DNA from: Ochromonas danica | Taxonomy: Eukaryota; Sar; Chrysophyceae; Chromulinales; Chromulinaceae | Assembly: GCA_015146655.1 (NCBI GenBank) | Contig: VKHL01000025.1 | Coordinates: 186,001-250,000 of the forward strand | Length of the DNA: 64,000 nucleotides | Reading direction: 5' to 3' | Shown: positions 11,538-21,400 of the stretch, piece after piece | Numbering within the stretch: the first letter of the stretch is position 1 | How the letters are laid out: every line of letters starts with the position of its first letter | Notes under the pieces: model-generated | Told to the model about the DNA's origin: nothing | Databases searched by the model: none | The model's input: only the letters and a program-made list of their open reading frames with translations | Translations under genes and position numbers: made by a program

Positions 11538-11952
11538 GGCTCTTTCTCCACTATATTATATGCTTGGCAGAGATGATGGAAGGCGATGGCTGTCGCAGCA
11601 CCACAAACAGAAAAGATCGAATTCTCCAAAATCGACTTTTGGCATTTGAGCTGGAAAATCTGGGGATTTGATTAAGTAGGGATTTGGGAACCCACCGGAA
11701 GGAATTGGGCAACCGCCTTCTAGCCTTGTGAGCAGCAGCGCTACAGTAGCAGCAGACCTCTGCAAACAATTCATCGCATAACAAAAGGTGATACATTCTG
11801 GACTGGTCGGATTGATAAATTCAGTATATGTTCGCCATAGCCTCATATTAAGTGAGAAAAATCAGAATCTCTCCTCTTCCCGTGTCTACTCTTCATATTG
11901 ATTTGTCAGTTCTCTCTCCTGGACCTAACTACAAGATCAGAGCAGCGCGGAG
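11538..11952. other. Divergent promoter region between RPL13 and a kinase gene
   Basis: A 415-base region between two genes pointing away from each other. Short open frames on the minus strand have no protein-like pattern. No RNA gene or repeat was seen. Confidence 0.6.
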
Positions 11953-13962
11953 ATGGCGAAATCGCTCCCTCAGTGGACCCTTCTCCATATTATTGGCAAA
12001 GGTGGATCCAGTATAGTCTACAAGTCAGAACCGCGCGATGATCCTCCAACCTTATCCGGCAAATACGTGGCGATAAAACAGATCGACACTGATGCAATGA
12101 ATAAGGTCCAAGTTCAAGGCATCCAGGCGGAGATTGAGACAATGAAAGCACTTTGTCATCCGAACATTGTCAAGTACTTTTCTATGCAGGAGCTTTCCAA
12201 TCGTATCTACATTGTCATGGAGTATGCTGCCTTTGGCTCGCTGCGACAGTTTTATCAACGCCATGGCGCCCTGCACGCCGAGGAGGTGGTCTTCTGTCTC
12301 AATCAGATTGTACAAGGATTAGCCTATCTACATTCACAAGGCATAGCTCATCGTGATATTAAATGCGCAAACTGTCTTCTTTTTGAAGGTGAACAAGTAA
12401 AATTGGCTGACTTTGGGGCCTCCAAAAAATATGAGTCAGAATCAATTGTCAGCGGATTGAAAGGAACGCCGAATTGGATGGCACCAGAAGTTATTAAAGG
12501 AACTGCTATGACTGTGGGATGGATGAAAGCAGATGTGTGGAGTCTTGGTTGCTCTATTGTGGAGATGCTCACAGCGAAGATTCCTTACGCCGAATACGAC
12601 AACCCAGTCACTGCCATGTTCCGCATCGCAAGTGGTGAACCTCCGCGTTGGACACCACTGGATCGTACCCCATTAACGGATGGATTGCAACAGTTTCTCT
12701 CCCAATGTTGTGCTGTTAATTTGGACGAACGACCGACAGTTGAACTTTTGCAGAGCTATGAGATATTACAAAGTGAAAGTACCTATACACCTGGCCGGCT
12801 CTTTGCCGATGAGGTTCTGCCCATCGGTACTGCTTCTTCTTATGAGCGTCGGCTTGAAGCACAGGATATGGTGAATGAACTTGAACCTTGTCAAAGCCCT
12901 GTTGAATCAATTCCTTCATTACCAAGTGAAGATAGCCTACAACCTTCGTCACCTGTCCTAGAGTTACAAGAAGAGATTCTTGTCCCGGATCCACCATCTC
13001 CTGATGTTCTTACACCTGCTCTATATAAACGACCTCTTTTAGCTCCTGTTTCGCTGCCAGCCATGATGACAAGGCAGTTCTCTGGTATCGATCTGTCTCG
13101 AGAAAGCACTGCATGTGCTTCTTACCGTGGTAGTGAGGCTGCAAGGATGGGACTATCTGATGAAACAGTAGGTGACTATGAAGATGATTTCCTCCCTCTT
13201 GACCCAGAAGATATGGAAGAAGAAGACAGAAAAGGGATTGTGCGGCCCAAACCCAACACGGAAGTTGTTTCTCTTCTTGATGCTCGGCCGCGAGCACCGC
13301 TCACTGGTGAACGACTGGATCCAGCTTGGCATGTTCCGTCTGTTTTAATATCTCAGCATCATGCCACGCTTCCTCCGGTCAAAGAGGGGCGACCAAAAGC
13401 CTCGACGAATAATGACAATGGCCACAACAATCATAATAATGCCACGCCAATGAAATCCAATAAAGCAAGAGCAACTAGCAATCGTAGGCCTATTAAAGAA
13501 AGAGACCAAAAAGAGAAAGATGTGACTTCTGTTCGCAGTAGCTCTGTTACCATCAAAGCGAACAGAGTTAAAGTTTCTTTGTCCAAAACTGATGATCGTT
13601 CTGTGGTTTCTTGTAACTCCAGTAGTGCGGCAGCCTCAAAATCAGCGTCTCGAAGTGTTAATTTGCCTGTATCAATCTTACCGCGAAGCATCCGGTCTTT
13701 CTCTGCGGGTCCTGCTGTCTCTGTTACCTCCACAACAGGGATATCGAGAGGATTGGGCAGGGCAAAAGTAAAAGCTCGGTACTCCAAAAATCAGCAAAAT
13801 TCGTCATCAAATCAAAACAACCTTCCAGCGGAGAAGCTTCCCTCTTTGGCGAAGGTAGCCCTAGCGAATAATGATGCGATCCAAACCGCAGCCAGAATCG
13901 TGCAATCTGCTCCAGCTGTCTCTCGCTCCGTTAACCTTCCTGCTCTGCAGCAACGGAAGTGA
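11953..13962 (+). CDS. STE/MAP3K-like protein serine/threonine kinase
   Basis: A single exon of 669 residues. The kinase domain fills residues about 8-270: glycine loop IGKGGSSIVY, catalytic Lys42 in VAIKQ, HRDIKCANCLL (residues 133 on), DFG at 153-155, and GTPNWMAPEVI in the activation segment. These are all intact, so an active kinase is expected. The sequence HRDIKCAN plus GTPNWMAPEV places it with STE11/NPK1/Cdc15-type kinases, which act upstream in MAP kinase or septation cascades. The C-terminal 400 residues are Ser/Pro-rich, with an acidic patch (DYEDDFLPLDPEDMEEED) and basic stretches, probably disordered and regulatory. It has no transmembrane segment, signal peptide or obvious regulatory domain, so the exact subfamily is open. 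Confidence 0.92.
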   Translation: MAKSLPQWTLLHIIGKGGSSIVYKSEPRDDPPTLSGKYVAIKQIDTDAMNKVQVQGIQAEIETMKALCHPNIVKYFSMQELSNRIYIVMEYAAFGSLRQFYQRHGALHAEEVVFCLNQIVQGLAYLHSQGIAHRDIKCANCLLFEGEQVKLADFGASKKYESESIVSGLKGTPNWMAPEVIKGTAMTVGWMKADVWSLGCSIVEMLTAKIPYAEYDNPVTAMFRIASGEPPRWTPLDRTPLTDGLQQFLSQCCAVNLDERPTVELLQSYEILQSESTYTPGRLFADEVLPIGTASSYERRLEAQDMVNELEPCQSPVESIPSLPSEDSLQPSSPVLELQEEILVPDPPSPDVLTPALYKRPLLAPVSLPAMMTRQFSGIDLSRESTACASYRGSEAARMGLSDETVGDYEDDFLPLDPEDMEEEDRKGIVRPKPNTEVVSLLDARPRAPLTGERLDPAWHVPSVLISQHHATLPPVKEGRPKASTNNDNGHNNHNNATPMKSNKARATSNRRPIKERDQKEKDVTSVRSSSVTIKANRVKVSLSKTDDRSVVSCNSSSAAASKSASRSVNLPVSILPRSIRSFSAGPAVSVTSTTGISRGLGRAKVKARYSKNQQNSSSNQNNLPAEKLPSLAKVALANNDAIQTAARIVQSAPAVSRSVNLPALQQRK

Positions 13963-14416
13963 TGTCGAAGAACAATAGTTTGTGAATTTGAAGTGGCTTT
14001 TATACCTCTTTTGTCCCTTTTGGTCGTTAGTTTCGTTTTGTAAATAGCAATCGTGGTCTCTTTTCCTCTTATTGGCTGTATATCATAACTAAATCTCTCT
14101 ATTTTCACTTGTTTTTCACCACGAGCATTACGGTACTTTACATCTTGAAGCAACGGGTAACCATAACAGGAAGTTGTGGCAAGGAGAATTATTTTCGGTG
14201 GCAAAGAACTATCTACCAACCAAAAACAGATGTTGTCTAATGCTGTCCAACCCTAATAACCATATGAGCGGAACATGTCTCTGCGCTAATTCCTCGACCT
14301 TTCTATACACGCGGTTTATAACTGCTCTTTTATGACTTTTCCCAGAGGATGATTCCAGCAGCCCAGCCAGCTTTCCGCTTTTCATTTGGTCGTCACAAAC
14401 AACACCAGCTTTGAGA
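13963..14416. other. Intergenic region between kinase and PH-domain genes
   Basis: 454 bases holding the kinase 3' UTR and the promoter of the PH-domain gene. Open frames here on the minus strand are antisense noise; no RNA gene or repeat recognised. Confidence 0.5.
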
Positions 14417-16802
14417 ATGCAACTAGACTTTTCCTTGGGCCTCCAATGCCCTTCACCTATGTCGGGATGGCTCGAGAAGAAAGGGAATGTGCGCAAGATT
14501 TGGAAGAAACGATATTTCTTCGTGGACCAGGGCCTGCTGCGGGTCAGTCCCTGTCACATATTCCCCTTTCTTCCTTCACTTCCCTCTTCTTTTTTCTAGT
14601 ACTACTCCAAGGGACCTATTCAGAGCCCTGGCAGTGCTCTGAGAGCTTCTGCCGCCTTGGAAGGCACTGAACTGCGGGGACAATATAACCTGCTTGGAGC
14701 GGATCTGGCCATAAGCGAGGAGAATCAATGGCAGCTCACTATCAAAGTCGACAAGCGAACGCAGTTAACACTACGAGCTGATAATAGCGAGAAGGTAGGG
14801 CTTTTCTTCTCCCCCATCTCCTGTATTTTGGTCTGATTGAACGCTCATTTTGTTGTTTGAACAAACGCAGGCGTTGTGTTGGCAGCATTCTCTCATCCAA
14901 CAAATCCGTTATACCAATAGCCGTGCTTTAGGGAGTGGAAGTCGATTGGCTGAGGCGATTGCCTGGTACTATGAACTACAAGCCGATCTCTTTGCGCGGT
15001 ATGAGGCCTTCCTACGTCGAAAGATTCTGGTTGATGTCTGCTTCAGCGAGGAAGGAGAAGAAGAGAACTGTGCTCCCAGTCGCTTCTTAGTCGAAATGAC
15101 GGCTGATCACGCAGGTTTGCTCTTCACACTCCTGCCCGCCAATCGATCCGCTCTCTCTTCGTCCTCCTCGCGCTTGGCGAGCTTGTTCAATGGTCGGGTA
15201 GTGCATTTTGGAGACATTCAGGCTATAGCCTTTGCAGCTCTGGGGCAAGAAGCACGCGGGGAAGATGGTGAAGAGTGGTTTGCCACCTCTTCTTCCCCTC
15301 TTCCAGCACTCTGCACACTGACCTTGTCACATCCCACCTGTCTGAAGAAGCCTATTCTCTCACCAAGGAGTTCAGGAGGAGGAGGAGGCAAAGGGTTGGT
15401 ATTTAGTCTCTACACCAAAGGATCGGAGGAACTGCACATTACTTTGCTGGGTGAGGAGGATGTTTACCATCATCTGGTGGCGAGGCAGGATAGTTTGTTG
15501 GCTTGGGGCCGGTTATGGTTAACGGCTCTCTGCGAGCTAATCACATTCTTGCAAGCTGTACCTATACCTGCGAGTCGTAGTGTGTCCATGGCCTATAGCC
15601 CCTTGTTGCGATCTGCTCATGCTACGGCGGCAAGTGGAAATAGTCAACCGGGGCGTGGTGTGAGCGAGGGAGTCGACGCAGTCAGTCTCTCCATACCAGC
15701 CACTCCGTCTGGTCTCGTTTATGTATGTGCTAGTGACGTGCAGCTTATCATAGATGCTCTTCTTGATCAAAAGGGCGTAGAACAGATGGTCGGACTGGCA
15801 CAGAAAGTGAGTCTGAGCATTGGGGAAGTGGTTAAACTCTTCCAGCGAATCCTCTTACTCCTTCTTCCAGACATCTGCTATAACAAAGAGGCAGCCTTGG
15901 TCTTTGGTGAGCGATGTGAAGAGTTTCTTAGGGTTTTGGGTGATTCTGAGCAAGGCATATTGAATCTTACCGAAGAAGGACTTGGAGGAGAGGCTTCACT
16001 CACTGGGAATGCAAACAAAGAGAAGCTCATGGTCTTACAGTTCCATCTCGGGGCTCTAACGCACAAGTTGCAAGATGCTGTGACTTATCTTACACCGCAG
16101 ACTAAGAATGGTTGGTTGGTTCAGGCATTGCTTGCACAGCAGAGTAGTAGTCCCAGCTCAGCCTCGGCGCGAGATAATTCCACGCGCATCAAGTGGGAAA
16201 GCATGGACTATGAGATCATGCACATTATTAACACGTTGATCAAGGCGCTCGTGACTCATCCTGCTTCATCTTTTGCCTTCTCTTCAACCTTTGCGATCAA
16301 CACAAGTTCTTCCTCTTCTGCACCACCCACGCCAGAGAGTACCCGGAGCAGAGGCATGCAGCCCTTCTTTGAACGGCGTGACTATGCTATGGCAGTCGAT
16401 GCGGTGCAAGCTGTGCAGACGTTGGGAGGGTCGGAAAGGATAGTAAAGGAGATTGCGAAGGAGCGCGCATTAGCTCAGCTACTTCAAGCGGATGCCACAG
16501 CAGTGCATGCTGAGTTGCTGGCCTACCACAACCACCCCCGTGTGAAAGCTCGCTTGGCAAGTGCTTCCACATCTACCTCGGCTAGTAAACGGTGGTCTTC
16601 CTTTGACTCTTATCAAACATCGATGGATGCTACCTTTCGTTCCTCTCTTGGTGGGAACTGCCTCTCTCGTTACTTATGTTGCTGCTGCCGCAGCAATGGA
16701 CCGAAGAGGCAAAATGACGGTGCAACTGCAGGAGAAGCGAAGCCCAAGGGTTCAAAAGTCAAGGCACTTATTCAGCTTGAAGAGCCGTTGATCATCGCTT
16801 AG
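14417..16802 (+). CDS. PH-domain protein with cysteine-cluster C-terminus
   Basis: Three exons (14417-14542, 14600-14794, 14871-16802) give 750 residues. Residues about 15-125 form a pleckstrin-homology domain: MSGWLEKKGNVRKIWKKRYF, then YYSKGPIQSPGS, and the closing helix EKALCWQHSLIQQIRYTN with the invariant Trp. This suggests recruitment to phosphoinositide membranes. The remaining 620 residues are mostly helical with Ser-rich loops and match no domain I know. Near the C-terminus RYLCCCCRS could be palmitoylated, which would add membrane anchoring; this is inference. The start at 14417 puts the PH domain near the N-terminus; a second ATG 14 codons on (MSGWLEKKG) is equally possible. Confidence 0.85.
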
Positions 16803-17172
16803 TTTTTTGTCGTTAGTTCGTTTCTTTCTCACCATTTATGAGTCATAATCCGGTTAGTTATTGTCCCGTTGATATAAAGGTTGCTATATATTCATCAACT
16901 TTGTCCATGGGGCAAAAAAGTTAGACGAGTAGAGTGATGTGTGTGGATTTCTACAATGTTATGCAATCAAAAAGACCATTTCTCATCAACGTGTATGCCA
17001 CCACCCTCCGTGTATGCTACTGCAATAGCACGAGAAATGACGGTGAGAACCTTCAACCATGAAGCAAGATATGAAATAGATCGAGAACCGTTGCTAGTTA
17101 CATTAGCGAAAAAAACGATCATCGTCAATATAATACAATCGTCATTGCAATCAATGATGATTTCCTCCGGCA
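16803..17172. other. Convergent intergenic region
   Basis: 370 bases between the stops of two convergent genes. It is AT-rich 3' UTR-like sequence with no recognisable gene, RNA or repeat. Confidence 0.5.
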
Positions 17173-18228
17173 TTATGATGATTCCGACAAAGCAGTAGCA
17201 TCAAAGTCAATACTGTCCCAGAGCAGATTGGTCTCCGCAGTGTTAACCACATTGAGATCTGGGCGGTCACCAACTCTCTCCACCTCCACTTCAATAGCAA
17301 AACCTGCTCGAAAGACGCGATGGTTAATGTCCAGATGAGTCAAGTCAATAGTATCCTTCTCGAAATGGAGAAAGTTATTATCGATGAAGGCTGTGTTAAA
17401 TTCGATCTGACACATCTTTTCTTGCTGCTCAGAGAGGACAAGACAGCAATCACCTCGAATTAAAACATTCGCTTCCGCCAAGTCAAAGGTGACAGCTTTT
17501 TCCAATCGAGAAAGATGCGTTCGAAGGGGTTTTCCTTTGTAGACAGGCTTAGCAAACCAACCTCTCCCATCCGCTGCCAATTGGAAGTTTGTGCTCTCCT
17601 TTGCCATGAGGAAGACAGCCAAAGATGGAGTGCACCCACTGTTGACCAAGGAGGCATTGAATTTGGGCACAGTCAGCATCCTTACAGAGAGTAAACGATA
17701 GGTAGAGAGTAAGGCTCGGTCGGAGCGAAGCAGCTTCTCGTAATAGTGGAGGTACCGAACCTGCCCAGGCAGTGTGAGACAGCCCTCACCTCGCTGCTGA
17801 GAGAGCATCGCTAAAGCCTTGGGAACCATAGCAGATTGCCCGCAATGAAGAAGATAAGCTGCGGCTACGTGGCACGCCCGGCCCTTTCCTTGTGTGGAAT
17901 GCAGAACGACGACATTACCATCATGGGCATTGAGGAAGCCATCTATGTTGGTACAGATCTCCATCAACTGCATGAGAGGGCACGGGTTGCCCTTGATAAT
18001 AGGGAAGTGCACGACGTTGGCCAGGTCTTGGTCGATACTATACTCTCGCACCTGCTGCGTCAGGCTATAGAGGCGGCAACGGTCTTGGCCGTATGTGAGC
18101 GAAAGGAAGCTCCGCAAGTGAGTTATGTGTGTCTCCTGCAAAACATCGCCCAACACAATGAGTCGATCATTGACGTAGCTTAAGTCCAGTAGAATCCCTT
18201 CAAATTCAAACCTTTTCATTTGTGGCAT
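17173..18228 (-). CDS. PTEN-like phosphatase/C2 protein with dead active site
   Basis: A single exon of 351 residues following the PTEN layout: phosphatase-like domain at about 5-175 (FEFEGILLDLSYVNDRLIVL; YYEKLLRSD) and a C2-like domain at about 175-335. The P-loop, HCKAGKGR in PTEN, reads HSTQGKGR here, with Ser111 in place of the nucleophilic cysteine. The general-acid loop (EDHNPP in PTEN) reads IKGNPCP, with no Asp. It is therefore expected to be catalytically inactive, like the phosphatase-like parts of some tensin and auxilin proteins, and may bind phosphoinositides or proteins instead. The frame is intact and the rest is well kept, so this is a functional pseudoenzyme rather than a decayed gene. 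Family confidence is high; lack of activity is inferred. Confidence 0.85.
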   Translation of the reverse strand: MPQMKRFEFEGILLDLSYVNDRLIVLGDVLQETHITHLRSFLSLTYGQDRCRLYSLTQQVREYSIDQDLANVVHFPIIKGNPCPLMQLMEICTNIDGFLNAHDGNVVVLHSTQGKGRACHVAAAYLLHCGQSAMVPKALAMLSQQRGEGCLTLPGQVRYLHYYEKLLRSDRALLSTYRLLSVRMLTVPKFNASLVNSGCTPSLAVFLMAKESTNFQLAADGRGWFAKPVYKGKPLRTHLSRLEKAVTFDLAEANVLIRGDCCLVLSEQQEKMCQIEFNTAFIDNNFLHFEKDTIDLTHLDINHRVFRAGFAIEVEVERVGDRPDLNVVNTAETNLLWDSIDFDATALSESS

Positions 18229-18496
18229 GACTCCCCCTGTTGCCCACGATCATTCTTATTGCGCGGGAAACAACCAAAATTCTAAATCTCTAGGCTAAAG
18301 TGCCAGATGAATTTGATTTCCAGGATTTGTTGAAAAGTGTTTAGCTTTCGTTTCGTTGCACTTGCTGAACATCTTAGCAGTCTGAGAAGGCAAAGCGCTA
18401 AGATTGTCAGTTTTCTTTTCGTGTTGAGGACTTCTTCTTATTCTTCTTATTCTTCTTTGTGCCAACTCTTCCTCTTCATTCCTTGGATTGGTCACC

Positions 18497-21400
18497 ATGT
18501 ATTCCGCTGACTATCGGGCTCGGGTGGCCACTTATGATCGCATGCGCAAAGACCAAGAAAAAATTGGTTCTTTGATCAACAAAGCGAGAGAACTGAAAGG
18601 TAAAATAAAGTCTCGTAGAAGAGCGGAGGAAAGCGATCGACTCAGTGGGTCGAGTTACAAGAAGCCTCGGCCCCGACGATCGCTCTCTCCCGCCAGAATT
18701 CCCTTACCAGCGTCTCCTCCTCGAACATATTCAGCAGCTGGGGCAGAACCAGGAGTATTTGGTAGTACTGGAGACTTTGACCTCCTGGATCCCAGGATGT
18801 TTAGGTAATCTGCCATTTACTGTCATTTCAGTAGCAACGCGTCTCATATGTGGAAAACTTCTTTTCATACAGCTCGATGACAATGAAGTCCATTCTGGGA
18901 CAAACAACACCAGCCACACCTTTTATCTCGAACGATATGGCTGCTTTGATTACTATGCCAATACAAACCCCTTTGGATCCTTTTTCCCAAACCACCGCTT
19001 CGATGGCATCTGCAAATCGACAAATGACCATGTCTTCTGTGCGCTTTTCAACATCAGGGTTTTTAGATGAGACAGCACGCTCTCTTCAATCCTCACCAAA
19101 TAGAGTAAAGCCTCCACTGCCACATACTGCCAGCCATCGCACTCCTCGTATGGCTTTTGCGAGCCCTTCGATTGCTGTTGATCCCACCCTTTCGATTAAT
19201 AACAGCCAAATGCTTCAAGCTCAGGCCGCTGTTGCGGTATATCATCAACACTATCAAGGGTTGCAAGTAAGTTTTGGATATCTGACTTTATGTGCGTGTT
19301 TGTGTTAACTTGTTTCGCTTTGCAGTCTATTGGACCTTCAGGGATGACTATACTCGAAGAAATGATAGATGCAGCACTTCGTGTTTGCGAGAAAAGCAGA
19401 ATGAGTGGACAAACAAATCACGCACGGGCTGCAACATTGCTTAGTTCTAGCGGAAAGCTCTACTCAGGCTGTGACGTTCAAATGCCAACGGCGGAATCGC
19501 ACAGTATTTCCGCTGAACGCTCTGCATTCTTAACTGCTGTTGCAGACGGAGCTTCGAATTTTGATGTAAGAAAGACTTGTATGACAAAGCAACTTTCTCG
19601 TGCTCATTTTGCTTGATGTTAATAAAGGGTTTGGTGATATGCTCGGATACCATGAGAAATTTCCCCACACCCGATGGTCTGTCGCGTGAGTTTATGCGAT
19701 CATTCGGAAATTATCCAGTTATTTTAGTTAACTGTGATTTAGAAATAAAGTAGGCGACCTATGGCTGCATGATGTTGGAATCATTATCTTATCGACATTG
19801 TTTCTATGCACAAATGCAAATGCAGGCAAACTTCTTCACAAGAGCTTTTCCCTATTAACTCATCGTCCCAACCACCTCCTAACACTCCTTTTAAAGGAGA
19901 AATTGCCGATCGCTATCGCGAAAGTTCTGATGGTCAATTGGTGCAGTGTGCGATGGTTCCACCTTACTTAAACACCAATGTCGCTGCTTGGTCTGTGGAC
20001 GATGTGCAGCGTTGGCTTCATTATTTCGAACTAGATTTACTTATGGGTACGTGACGTTTTCATATTTGTGTCAAACATCTTGCTAACTGTCGTTGTTTTA
20101 GAGCCGCTTGAACACAACAAAGTAGATGGAGCTTTGCTCCTGAGAATGGACGAGGCATATGCAGTAGATGTCTTGCAAATTAGACACACACTTAAGCGCA
20201 AAAGACTGATGAGGCTTCTAGATCGTTTGAAAGTGCATCAAATGGAGCACAAGAAGGTATGGGTATGGAATTTTCTTTCAAGCGAATGGTTAATGTATGG
20301 ATTTATGTAGGACACCACTTTAGACGCTTTGGATGAGTATATGATGTCGTTGGAGAAGCACAAGCTCAAGGTAAGGAAGGATCCATTGATTTTTGTGAAC
20401 TACAGTAACTTGCCACTACTCAGCTTGTAGCTAAGTTGAAAGCGGTGTTCGATCGCTTTGATACGGACAAAGTGGGGCGTCTAAGCGCTGAACAGGTTGA
20501 GCAGGTTCTACTTTATATGAATCGATCTGTAGATAATGAAAAGGTAAGGTTGTGGGTTGCTATCTCATTTTGATTGTCTTACGCGTCGGTTTCCCTTTCA
20601 ATGCAACCCCTTGGTCGAAATTATAAACAGACCAAATCGTGGATTAATCGCTTAAAGTCTAGGGAAAAGGAAGTTGATTTTGCAGAATTCGTTGATGAGT
20701 ATTCTGTAAGTATCGCCTAATTTTGGTTTTGCCTGTTGCTGATGAGTTATTGTTTCGTAGACTATCGTCGCGGGAGAGGATCCAGGTGATACAGCTCCTG
20801 AATAATGAATGAATTCTGTCAATTCTCACCCCCTTGTGATATGAGCAGATGTCGAGGATGATAAAAGGAATGCCAAGGCGGACAATGGTACTGAGCTGTC
20901 TCCAAGATCTTCTCCAAGCAGTCGAAGATATGCTGGACGCTTTGATTCTTTCAGCGGAAGTGACTCGGAGAGGCAAGATTATGCTCGTCAAAGGAAAGAT
21001 AAAAGGCCGCCCTTTGATGAAGGAAATGGAGATGTATTGAGCATTAAGTTGGTATGTCTTTATGCTCAATGAATCGATTTATTTCATGGGTGTTCATGGC
21101 ATTTACTTGTTCAAATAGCTGGCTGAACTGAAAGGTGTATTTGACCGCTTCGCGATTGATGATATGATGACAGTTCCTGAAACTTGTCAGGCATTGACAG
21201 AAGGTGGAATAATCACTCCAAGAAGGTAAAAGTTAGGTGCCAATGATCATGAATAGGTGAATTTTACTCATCATTGCATCCATTAGCAACATGGCGCAAT
21301 ATCTTCGTGGAAGGAAGCATCTTGGAACCAAGCGATCTGTCAACTTCTTTGAGTTCATTAGGGCTTATGCTGCTCTTAGGTGCGTATTTTGTCATTGTCT

